The notes beneath the pieces were generated by a model, which was not told the origin of the DNA, made no database searches, and saw nothing but the letters and a program-made list of their open reading frames with translations. A stretch of DNA of 64,000 nucleotides, from the NCBI GenBank assembly GCA_920105625.2, contig OV050032.1, positions 114,064,542 through 114,128,541 on the forward strand. Direction: 5' to 3'. Below are positions 37,893 to 49,140 of the stretch, piece after piece. Origin of the DNA: Clusia tigrina (taxonomy: Eukaryota; Arthropoda; Insecta; Diptera; Clusiidae). Position numbers and translations under genes: made by a program. The stretch's first letter is position 1; the number at the start of each line of letters is the position of its first letter.

Positions 37893-39526
37893 AATTTTGT
37901 AACAATAAAGTACTCGAGCCTCTTGTCAATTTGAGTCATCGCTCAAAGCTATGCTACCCTTGAGTCCCAAATCAAACACTTATAAAACTTCAAACGCCCC
38001 TAACTTCTTTACGGTACGTCCTACACTATCAAAGTTTGCAACATTCAAATGCTTGTAACTTTTTACTGGAGCGTCATAGAACCTTGAAATTTTGTAACAA
38101 TAAAGTACTCGAGCCGCTTGTCAATTTAGGCCATCCCTCACAGCTATGCTACCCTTGAGTCCCAAATCAAACACTGATAAAACTTCAAACGCTCCTAACT
38201 TCTTTACGGTACGTCCTACACCTATCAAAGTTTGCACCATACAAATGCTTGTGACTTTTTACTGGAGCGTCATAAAACCTTGAAATTTTGTAGCAATGAA
38301 GTACTCGAGCCTCTTGTCAATTTAAGCTATCGATCAAAGCTCTGCTACCCTAGAGTCCCAAATCAAACACTGATAAAACTTCAAACGCCCCTAACTTTTT
38401 ACGGTACGTCCTTCACCTATAAAAGTTTGCAACATTCAAATGCTTGTAACTTTTTACTGGAGCGTCATAAAACCTTGAAATTTTGTAACAATAAAGTACT
38501 TGAGCCTCTTGTCAATTTAAGCCATCGCTCAAAGCTATGCTACCCTAGAGTCCGAAATCAAACACTGATAAAACTTCAAACGCCCCTAACTTCTATACGG
38601 TACGTCCTACACCTATCAAAGTTTGCAACATACAAATGCTTGTATCTTTTTACTGGAGCGTCATAAAACCTTGAAATTTTGTAACAATAAAGTACTCGAG
38701 CCTCTTGTCAATTTAAGCCATCGCTCAAAGCTATGCTACCCTAGAGTCCCAAATCAAACACTGAAAAAACTTCAAACGCCCCTAACTTCTATACGGTACG
38801 TCCTACACCTATCAAAGTTGCCAACATACAAATGCTTGTAACTTTTTACTGGAGCGTCATAAAACCTAGAAATTTTGTAACAATAAAGTACTCGAGCCTC
38901 TTGTCAATTTAAGCTATCGCTCAAAGCTATGCTACCCTAGAGTCCCAAATCAAACACTGATAAAATTTCAAACGGCCCTAACATCTATACGGTACGTCCT
39001 ACACATAACAAAGTTTGCAACATACAAATGCTTGTAACTTTTTACTGGAGCATCATAAAGCCTTGAAATTTTGTAACAATAAAGTACTCGAGCCTCTTGT
39101 CAATTTGAGTCATCGCTCAAAGCTATGCTACCCTTGAGTCCCAAATCAAACACTTATAAAACTTCAAACGCTCCTAACTTCTTTACGGTACGTCCTACAC
39201 CTATCAAAGTTTGCACCATACAAATGCTTGTAACTTTTTACTGGAGCGTCATAAAACCTTGAAATTTTGTAGCAATGAAGTACTCGAGCCTCTTGTCAAT
39301 TTAAGCTATCGATCAAAGCTCTGCTACCCTAGAGTCCCAAATCAAACACTGATAAAACTTCAAACGCCCCTAACTTTTTACGGTACGTCCTTCACCTATA
39401 AAAGTTTGCAACATTCAAATGCTTGTAACATTTTACTGGAGCGTCATAAAACCTTGAAATTTTGTAACAATAAAGTACTTGAGCCTCTTGTCAATTTAAG
39501 CCATCGCTCAAAGCTATGCTACCCTA

Positions 39527-39594
39527 GAGTCCGAAATCAAACACTGATAAAACTTCAAACGAGTCCCAAAACAAACACTGATAAAACTTCAAAT
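39527..39594 (+). repeat. 34-bp partial tandem duplication, copy 4
   Basis: Second copy at 39561-39594, same context as copy 3, again with a 195-bp monomer upstream. Confidence 0.93.
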
Positions 39595-40140
39595 GGCCTT
39601 ATCTTCTATACGGTACGTCCTACACCTATCAAAGTTTGCAACATACAAATGCTTGTAACTTTTTACTGGAGCGTCATAAAACCTTGAAGTTTTGTTACAA
39701 TAAAGTACTCTAGCCTCTTGTCAATTTAAGCCATCGCTCAAAGCTATGCTACTCTAGAGACCCAAATCAAACACTGATAAAACTCCATACGCCCCTAACT
39801 TCTTTACGGTACGTCCTACAACTATCAAAGTTTGCAACATTCAAATGCTTGTAACTTTTTACTGGAGAGTCATAAAACCTTGAAATTTTGTAACAATAAA
39901 GTACTCGAGCCTCTTGTCAATTTAAGCCATCGCTCAAAGCTATGCTACCCTAAAGTCCCAAATCAAACACTGATAAAACTTCAAACGCCCCGAACTTCTT
40001 TACGGTACGTCCTACACCTATCAAAGTTTGCAACATACAAATGCTTGTATCTTTTTACTGGAGCGTCATAAAACCTTGAAATTTTGTAACAATAAAGTAC
40101 TCGAGCCTCTTGTCAATTTAAGCCATCGCTCAAAGCTATG

Positions 40141-40168
40141 CTACCCTAGAGTCCCAACTCTAGGGTAG
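40141..40168. repeat. 12-bp perfect inverted repeat, copy 5
   Basis: Same arms and spacer in the mosaic block. The host monomer has the common 'gccatcgctc', so this is a second lineage of the inverted-repeat monomer. Confidence 0.97.
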
Positions 40169-42891
40169 ATAAAACTTCAAACGCCCCTAACTTCTATACG
40201 GTACGTCCTACACCTATCAAAGTTGCCAACATACAAATGCTTGTAACTTTTTACTGGAGCGTCATAAAACCTAGAAATTTTGTAACAATAAAGTACTCGA
40301 GCCTCTTGTCAATTTAAGCTATCGCTCAAAGCTATGCTACCCTAGAGTCCCAAATCAAACACTGATAAAACTTCAAACGCCCCTAACTTCTATACGGTAC
40401 GTCCTACACCTATCAAAGTTTGCAACATACAAATGCTTGTAACTTTTTACTGGAGCGTCATAAAACCTTAAAATTTTGTAACAATGAAGTACTCGAGCCT
40501 CTTGTCAATTTAAGCCATCGCTCAAAGCTATGCTACCCTTGAGTCCCAAATCAAACACTGATAAAACTTCAAATGGCCCTATCTTCTATACGGTACGTCC
40601 TACACCTATCAAAGTTTGCAACATAGAAATGCTTGTAACTTTTTACTGGAGCGTCATAAAACCTTGAAGTTTTGTAACAATAAAGTACTCGAGCCTCTTG
40701 TCAATTTAAGCCATCGGTCAAAGCTATGCTACCCTAGAGACTCAAATCAAACACTGAAAAAACTCCATACGCCCCTAACTTCTTTACGGTACGTCCTACA
40801 CCTATCAAAGTTTGCAACATTCAAATGCTTGTAACTTTTTACTGGAGCGTCATAAAACCTTGAAATTTTGTAACAATAAAGTACTCGAGCCTCTTGTCAA
40901 TTTAAGCCATCGCTCAAAGCTATGCTACCCTTGAGTCCAAATCAAACATTGATAAAACTTCAAATGGCCCTAACTTCTTTACGGTACGTCCTACACCTAT
41001 CAAAGTTTGCAACATACAAATGCTTGTAACTTTTTACTGGAGCGTCATAAAACCTTGAAATTTTGTAACAATAAAGTACTCGAGCATCTTGTCAATTTAA
41101 GTTATCGCTCAAAGCTATGCTACCCTAGAGTCCCAAATCAAACACTTATAAAACTTCAAATGGCCCTAACTTCTATACTGTACGTCCTACACCTATCAAA
41201 GTTTGCAACATACAAATGCTTGTAACTTTTTACTGGAGCGTCATAAAACCTCGAAATATTGTAACAAATAAAGTACCCGAGCCTCTTGTCAATTTAAGCC
41301 ATCGCTCAAAGCTATGCTACCCTTGAGTCCCAAATCAAACACTGATAAAACTTCAAACGCCCCTAACTTCTTTACGGTACGTCCTACACCTATCAAAGTT
41401 TGCAACATACAAATGCTTGTAACTTTTTACTGGAGCGTCATAAAACCTTGAAATTTTGTAACAATAAAGTACTCGAGCATCTTGTCAATTTAAGTTATCG
41501 CTCAAAGCTATGCTACCCTAGAGTCCCAAATCAAACACTGATAAAACTTCAAACGCCCCTAACTTCTAAACGGTACGTCCTACACCTATCAAAGTTTGCA
41601 ACATACAAATGCTTGTAACTTTTTACTGGAGCGTCATAAAACCTTGAAGTTTTGTAACAATAAAGTACTCGAGCCTCTTGTCAATTTAAGCCATCGGTCA
41701 AAGCTATGCTACCCTAGAGTCCCAAATCAAACACTGATAAAACTTCAAACGCCCCTAACTTCTATACGGTACGTCCTACACCTATCAAAGTTTGCAACAT
41801 ACAAATGCTTGTATCTTTTTACTGGAGCGTCATAAAACCTTGAAATTTTGTAACAATAAAGTACTCGAGCCTCTTGTCAATTTAAGCCATCGCTCAAAGC
41901 TATGCTACCCTAGAGTCCCAAATCAAACACTGAAAAAACTTCAAACGCCCCTAACTTCTATACGGTACGTCCTACACCTATCAAAGTTGCCAACATACAA
42001 ATGCTTGTAACTTTTTACTGGAGCGTCATAAAACCTAGAAATTTTGTAACAATAAAGTACTCGAGCCTCTTGTCAATTTAAGCTATCGCTCAAAGCTATG
42101 CTACCCTAGAGTCCCAAATCAAACACTGATAAAATTTCAAACGGCCCTAACATCTATACGGTACGTCCTACACATAACAAAGTTTGCAACATACAAATGC
42201 TTGTAACTTTTTACTGGAGCATCATAAAACCTTGAAATTTTGTAACAATAAAGTACTCGAGCCTCTTGTCAATTTGAGTCATCGCTCAAAGCTTTGCTAC
42301 CTTAGAGTCCCAAATCAAACACTGATAAAACTTCAAATGGCCCTAACTTCTTTACGGTACGTCCTACACCTATCAAAGTTTGCAACATTCAAATGCTTGT
42401 AACTTTTTACTGGAGCGTCATAGAACCTTGAAATTTTGTAACAATAAAGTACTCGAGCCTCTTGTCAATTTAGGCCATCCCTCACAGCTATGCTACCCTT
42501 GAGTCCCAAATCAAACACTGATAAAACTTCAAACGCTCCTAACTTCTTTACGGTACGTCCTACACCTATCAAAGTTTGCACCATACAAATGCTTGTAACT
42601 TTTTACTGGAGCGTCATAAAACCTTGAAATTTTGTAGCAATGAAGTACTCGAGCCTCTTGTCAATTTAAGCTATCGATCAAAGCTCTGCTACCCTAGAGT
42701 CCCAAATCAAACACTGATAAAACTTCAAACGCCCCTAACTTTTTACGGTACGTCCTTCACCTATAAAAGTTTGCAACATTCAAATGCTTGTAACTTTTTA
42801 CTGGAGCGTCATAAAACCTTGAAATTTTGTAACAATAAAGTACTTGAGCCTCTTGTCAATTTAAGCCATCGCTCAAAGCTATGCTACCCTA

Positions 42892-42959
42892 GAGTCCGAA
42901 ATCAAACACTGATAAAACTTCAAACGAGTCCCAAAACAAATACTGATAAAACTTCAAAT
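42892..42959 (+). repeat. 34-bp partial tandem duplication, copy 5
   Basis: Second copy at 42926-42959, with a private 'caaatactg' change. Context as in copies 3 and 4. Confidence 0.93.
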
Positions 42960-43505
42960 GGCCTTATCTTCTATACGGTACGTCCTACACCTATCAAAGT
43001 TTGCAACATACAAATGCTTGTAACTTTTTACTGGAGCGTCATAAAACCTTGAAGTTTTGTTACAATAAAGTACTCTAGCCTCTTGTCAATTTAAGCCATC
43101 GCTCAAAGCTATGCTACTCTAGAGACCCAAATCAAACACTGATAAAACTCCATACGCCCCTAACTTTTTTACGGTACATCCTACAACTATCAAAGTTTGC
43201 AACATTCAAATGCTTGTAACTTTTTACTGGAGAGTCATAAAACCTTGAAATTTTGTAACAATAAAGTACTCGAGCCTCTTGTCAATTTAAGCCATCGCTC
43301 AAAGCTATGCTACCCTAAAGTCCCAAATCAAACACTGATAAAACTTCAAACGCCCCGAACTTCTTTACGGTACGTCCTACACCTATCAAAGTTTGCAACA
43401 TACAAATGCTTGTATCTTTTTATTGGAGCGTCATAAAACCTTGAAATTTTGTAACAATAAAGTACTCGAGCCTCTTGTCAATTTAAGCCATCGCTCAAAG
43501 CTATG

Positions 43506-43533
43506 CTACCCTAGAGTCCCAACTCTAGGGTAG
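43506..43533. repeat. 12-bp perfect inverted repeat, copy 6
   Basis: Same arms and spacer, with 'gccatcgctc' host, 3,365 bp after copy 5. Confidence 0.97.
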
Positions 43534-45309
43534 ATAAAACTTCAAACGCCCCTAACTTCTATACGGTACGTCCTACACCTATCAAAGTTGCCAACATACA
43601 AATGCTTGTAACTTTTTACTGGAGCGTCATAAAACCTAGAAATTTTGTAACAATAAAGTACTCGAGCCTCTTGTCAATTTAAGCTATCGCTCAAAGCTAT
43701 GCTACCCTAGAGTCCCAAATCAAACACTGATAAAACTTCAAACGCCCCTAACTTCTATACGGTACGTCCTACACCTATCAAAGTTTGCAACATACAAATG
43801 CTTGTAACTTTTTACTGGAGCGTCATAAAACCTTAAAATTTTGTAACAATGAAGTACTCGAGCCTCTTGTCAATTTAAGCTATCGATCAAAGCTCTGCTA
43901 CCCTAGATTCCCAAATCAAACACTGATAAAACTTCAAACGCCCCTAACTTCTTTACGGTACGTTCTACACCTATCAAAGTTTGCAACATTCAAATGCTTG
44001 TAACTTTTTACTGGAGCGTCATAAAACCTTGAAATTTTGTAACAATAAAGTACTCGAGCCTCTTGTCAATTTAAGCCATCGCTCAATGCTATGCTACCCT
44101 AGAGTCCGAAATCAAACACTGATAAAACTTCAAACGCCCATAACTTCTTTACGGTACTTCCTACACCTATCAAAGTGTGCAACATACAAATGCTTGTAAC
44201 TTTTTACTGGAGCGTCATAAAACCTCGAAATTTTGTAACAATAAAGTACTCGAGCCTCTTGTCAATTTAAGCCATCGCTCAAAGCTATGCTACCCTTGAG
44301 TCCCAAATCAAACACTGATAAAACTTCAAATGGCCCTATCTTCTATACGGTACGTCCTACACCTATCAAAGTTTGCAACATACAAATGCTTGTAACTTTT
44401 TACTAGAGCGTCATAAAACCTTGAAGTTTTGTAACAATAAAGTACTCGAGCCTCTTGTCAATTTAAGCCATCGCTCAAAGCTATGCTACCCTAGAGACTC
44501 AAATCAAACACTGAAAAAACTCCATACGCCCCTAACTTCTTTACGGTACGTCCTACACCTATCAAAGTTTGCAACATTCAAATGCTTGTAACTTTTTACT
44601 GGAGCGTCATAAAACCTTGAAGTTTTGTAACAATAAAGTACTCGAGCCTCTTGTCTATTTAAGCCATCGCTCAAAGCTATGCTACCCTAGAGTCCCAAAT
44701 CAAACACTGATAAAACTTCAAACGCCCCTAACTTCTTTACGGTACGTCCTACACCTATCAAAGTTTGCAACATACAATTGCTTGTAACTTTTTACTGGAG
44801 CGTCATAAAACCTTGAAGTTTTGTAACAATAAAGTACTCGAGCCTCTTGTCAATTTAAGCCATCGCTCAAAGCTATGCTACCCTAGAGTCCCAAATCAAA
44901 CACTGATAAAACTTCAAACGCCCCTAACTTTTATACGGTACGTCCTACACCTATCAAAGTTTGCAACATACAAATGCTTGTAACTTTTTACTGGAGCGTC
45001 ATAAAACCTTGAAGTTTTGTAACAATAAAGTACTCGAGCCTCTTGTCAATTTAAGCCATCGCTCAAAGCTATGCTACCCTAGAGTCCCAAATCAAACACT
45101 GATAAAACTTCAAATGCCCCTAACTTCTTTACGGTACGTCCTACACCTATCAAAGTTTGCAACATACAAATGCTTGTAACTTTTTACTGGAGCGTCATAA
45201 AACCTTGAAATTTTGTAACAATAAAGTACTCGAGCATCTTGTCAATTTAAGTTATCGCTCAAAGCTATGCTACCCTAAAGTCCCACATCAAACACTGATA
45301 AAACTTCAA

Positions 45310-46518
45310 ACGCCCCTAACTTCTTTACGGTACGTCCTACACCTATCAAAGTTTGCAACATACAAATGCTTGTAACTTTTTACTGGAGCGTCATAAAACC
45401 TTGAAGTTTTGTAACAATAAAGTACTCGAGCCTCTTGTCAATTTAAGCCATCGCTCAAAGCTATGCTACCCTAGAGTCCCAAATCAAACACTGATAAAAC
45501 TTCAAACGCCCCTAACTTCTATACGGTACGTCCTACACCTATCAAAGTTTGCAACATACAAATGCTTGTAACTTTTTACTGGAGCGTCATAAAACCTTGA
45601 AGTTTTGTAACAATAAAGTACTCGAGCCTCTTGTCAATTTAAGCCATCGCTCAAAGCTATGCTACCCTAGAGTCCCAAATCAAACACTGATAAAACTTCA
45701 AACGCCCCTAACTTCTTTACGGTACGTCCTACACATAACAAAGTTTGCAACATACAAATGCTTGTAACTTTTTACTGGAGCATCATAAAACCTTGAAATT
45801 TTGTAACAATAAGGTACTCGAGCCTCTTGTCAATTTGAGCCATCGCTCAAAGCTATGCTACCCTTGAGTCCCAAATCAAACACTTATAAAACTTCAAACG
45901 CCCCTAACTTCTTTACGGTACGTCCTACACTATCAAAGTTTGCAACATTCAAATGCTTGTAACTTTTTACTGGAGCGTCATAGAACCCTGAAATTTTGTA
46001 ACAATAAAGTACTCGAGCCTCTTGTCAATTTAGGCCATCCCTCACAGCTATGCTGCCCTTGAGTCCCAAATCAAACACTGATAAAACTTCAAACGCCCCT
46101 AACTTCTTTACGGTACGTCCTACACCTATCAAAGTTTGCACCATACAAATGCTTGTAACTTTTTACTGGAGCGTCATAAAACCTTGAAATTTTGTAGCAA
46201 TGAAGTACTCGAGCCTCTTGTCAATTTAAGCTATCGATCAAAGCTCTGCTACCCTAGAGTCCCAAATCAAACACTGATAAAACTTCAAACGCCCCTAACT
46301 TTTTTACGGTACGTCCTTCACCTATAAAAGTTTGCAACATTCAAATGCTTGTAACTTTTTACTGGAGCGTCATAAAACCTTGAAATTTTGTAACAATAAA
46401 GTACTCGAGCCTCTTGTCAATTTAAGCCATCGCTCAAAGCTATGCTACCCTAGAGTCCGAAATCAAACACTGATAAAACTTCATACGAGTCCCAAAACAA
46501 ACACTGATAAAACTTCAA
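45310..46518 (+). repeat. 1,209-bp tandem duplication, left copy
   Basis: Six monomers plus 33 bp. Private changes shared with the right copy are 'caataaggtactcg' (about 45,809), 'catagaaccctg' (about 45,980), 'gctatgctgccc' (about 46,048) and 'cttcatacgag' (about 46,480). The left edge cannot be placed exactly within the shared string 'aaacactgataaaacttc'. Confidence 0.88.
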
Positions 46519-46520
46519 AC
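46453..46520 (+). repeat. 34-bp partial tandem duplication, copy 6, at a 1,209-bp junction
   Basis: Second copy at 46487-46520, with 'cttcatacgag' in place of 'cttcaaacgag'. It is followed by 'aaacgcccctaacttc' and not the usual 'aaatggccttatc', because the 1,209-bp tandem duplication joins here. Confidence 0.92.
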
Positions 46521-47727
46521 GCCCCTAACTTCTTTACGGTACGTCCTACACCTATCAAAGTTTGCAACATACAAATGCTTGTAACTTTTTACTGGAGCGT
46601 CATAAAACCTTGAAGTTTTGTAACAATAAAGTACTCGAGCCTCTTGTCAATTTAAGCCATCGCTCAAAGCTATGCTACCCTAGAGTCCCAAATCAAACAC
46701 TGATAAAACTTCAAACGCCCCTAACTTCTATACGGTACGTCCTACACCTATCAAAGTTTGCAACATACAAATGCTTGTAACTTTTTACTGGAGCGTCATA
46801 AAACCTTGAAGTTTTGTAACAATAAAGTACTCGAGCCTCTTGTCAATTTAAGCCATCGCTCAAAGCTATGCTACCCTAGAGTCCCAAATCAAACACTGAT
46901 AAAACTTCAAACGCCCCTAACTTCTTTACGGTACGTCCTACACATAACAAAGTTTGCAACATACAAATGCTTGTAACTTTTTACTGGAGCATCATAAAAC
47001 CTTGAAATTTTGTAACAATAAGGTACTCGAGCCTCTTGTCAATTTGAGCCATCGCTCAAAGCTATGCTACCCTTGAGTCCCAAATCAAACACTTATAAAA
47101 CTTCAAACGCCCCTAACTTCTTTACGGTACGTCCTACACTATCAAAGTTTGCAACATTCAAATGCTTGTAACTTTTTACTGGAGCGTCATAGAACCCTGA
47201 AATTTTGTAACAATAAAGTACTCGAGCCTCTTGTCAATTTAGGCCATCCCTCACAGCTATGCTGCCCTTGAGTCCCAAATCAAACACTGATAAAACTTCA
47301 AACGCCCCTAACTTCTTTACGGTACGTCCTACACCTATCAAAGTTTGCACCATACAAATGCTTGTAACTTTTTACTGGAGCGTCATAAAACCTTGAAATT
47401 TTGTAGCAATGAAGTACTCGAGCCTCTTGTCAATTTAAGCTATCGATCAAAGCTCTGCTACCCTAGAGTCCCAAATCAAACACTGATAAAACTTCAAACG
47501 CCCCTAACTTTTTTACGGTACGTCCTTCACCTATAAAAGTTTGCAACATTCAAATGCTTGTAACTTTTTACTGGAGCGTCATAAAACCTTGAAATTTTGT
47601 AACAATAAAGTACTCGAGCCTCTTGTCAATTTAAGCCATCGCTCAAAGCTATGCTACCCTAGAGTCCGAAATCAAACACTGATAAAACTTCATACGAGTC
47701 CCAAAACAAACACTGATAAAACTTCAA
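46519..47727 (+). repeat. 1,209-bp tandem duplication, right copy
   Basis: Carries each private change of the left copy at +1,209 bp: 'caataaggtactcg' at about 47,018, 'catagaaccctg' at about 47,189, 'gctatgctgccc' at about 47,257. At its right end the sequence returns to 'aaatggccttatc'. I saw no base difference between the copies at the sites compared. Confidence 0.88.
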
Positions 47728-47729
47728 AT
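47662..47729 (+). repeat. 34-bp partial tandem duplication, copy 7
   Basis: Second copy at 47696-47729, sharing 'cttcatacgag' with copy 6 exactly 1,209 bp upstream, but followed by the ancestral 'aaatggccttatc'. Confidence 0.93.
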
Positions 47730-48275
47730 GGCCTTATCTTCTATACGGTACGTCCTACACCTATCAAAGTTTGCAACATACAAATGCTTGTAACTTTTTA
47801 CTGGAGCGTCATAAAACCTTGAAGTTTTGTTACAATAAAGTACTCTAGCCTCTTGTCAATTTAAGCCATCGCTCAAAGCTATGCTACCCTAGAGACCCAA
47901 ATCAAACACTGATAAAACTCCATACGCCCCTAACTTCTTTACGGTACGTCCTACACCTATCAAAGTTTGCAACATTCAAATGCTTGTAACTTTTTACTGG
48001 AGAGTCATAAAACCTTGAAATTTTGTAACAATAAAGTACTCGAGCCTCTTGTCAATTTAAGCCATCGCTCAAAGCTATGCTACCCTAAAGTCCCAAATCA
48101 AACACTGATAAAACTTCAAACGCCCCTAACTTCTTTACGGTACGTCCTACACCTATCAAAGTTTGCAACATACAAATGCTTGTATCTTTTTATTGGAGCG
48201 TCATAAAACCTTGAAATTTTGTAACAATAAAGTACTCGAGCCTCTTGTCAATTTAAGCCATCGCTCGAAGCTATG

Positions 48276-48303
48276 CTACCCTAGAGTCCCAACTCTAGGG
48301 TAG
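48276..48303. repeat. 12-bp perfect inverted repeat, copy 7
   Basis: Same arms and spacer, last copy in the window, 4,770 bp after copy 6. The host has a private 'gctcgaagc' change. None was seen in 48,304-64,000 or before 19,264. Confidence 0.97.
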
Positions 48304-49140
48304 ATAAAACTTCAAACGCCCCTAACTTCTATACGGTACGTCCTACACCTATCAAAGTTGCCAACATACAAATGCTTGTAACTTTTTACTGGAGCGTCAT
48401 AAAACCTAGAAATTTTGTAACAATAAAGTACTCGAGCCTCTTGTCAATTTAAGCTATCGCTCAAAGCTATGCTACCCTAGAGTCCCAAATCAAACACTGA
48501 TAAAACTTCAAACGCCCCTAACTTCTATACGGTACGTCCTACACCTATCAAAGTTTGCAACATACAAATGCTTGTAACTTTTTACTGGAGCGTCATAAAA
48601 CCTTAAAATTTTGTAACAATGAAGTACTCGAGCCTCTTGTCAATTTAAGCTATCGATCAAAGCTCTGCTACCCTAGATTCCCAAATCAAACACTGATAAA
48701 ACTTCAAACGCCCCTAACTTCTTTACGGTACGTCCTACACTATCAAAGTTTGCAACATACAAATGCTTGTAACTTTTTACTGGAGCGTCATAAAACCTTG
48801 AAATTTTGTAACAATGAAGTACTCGAGCCTCTTGTCAATTTAGACTATCGATCAAAGCTCTGCTACCCTAGAGTCCCAAATCAAACACTGATAAAACTTC
48901 AAACGCCCCTAACTTCTTTACGGTACGTCCTACACCTATCAAAGTTTGCAACATTGAAATGCTTGTAACTTTTTACTGGAGCGTCATAAAACCTTGAAAT
49001 TTTGTAACAATAAAGTACTCGAGCCTGTTGTCAATTTAAGCCATCGCTCAAAGCTATGCTACCCTAGAGTCCGAAATCAATCACTGATAAAACTTCAAAC
49101 GCCCCTAACTTCTTTACGGTACTTCCTACACCTATCAAAG

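Larger units (their letters stand above)
37080..38711 (+). repeat. 816-bp recent tandem duplication
   Basis: The series 'caatttgagtcatc', 'cctacactatc', 'catagaacc', 'gagccgcttg', 'caatttaggccatccctca' and 'tttgcaccat' occurs twice, 816 bp apart: 'gagccgcttg' at 37,295 and 38,111, the 'tttgcaccat' monomer at 37,415 and 38,231. The rare 'gagccgcttg' is shared by both, which dates the duplication as recent. 816 is four monomers plus 32 bp, because the period contains the 34-bp duplication and shortened monomers. Outer edges are approximate. Confidence 0.8.
33900..48900 (+). repeat. Mosaic HOR block D
   Basis: Monomers of the left-edge series ('gttgccaac', 'acacataac', 'caatttgagtc', 'tttgcaccat') alternate with family C pieces (inverted-repeat monomers, 'ctccatacgcccc', 'tttgttacaat'). 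A marker monomer with 'gcttgtatctttttactgg' followed by a 'cactgaaaaaacttc' monomer recurs near 34,284, 36,633, 38,623 and 41,792. The spacings of 2,349, 1,990 and 3,169 bp show no fixed unit length. Local duplications of 816 and 1,209 bp lie inside. Confidence 0.8.
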
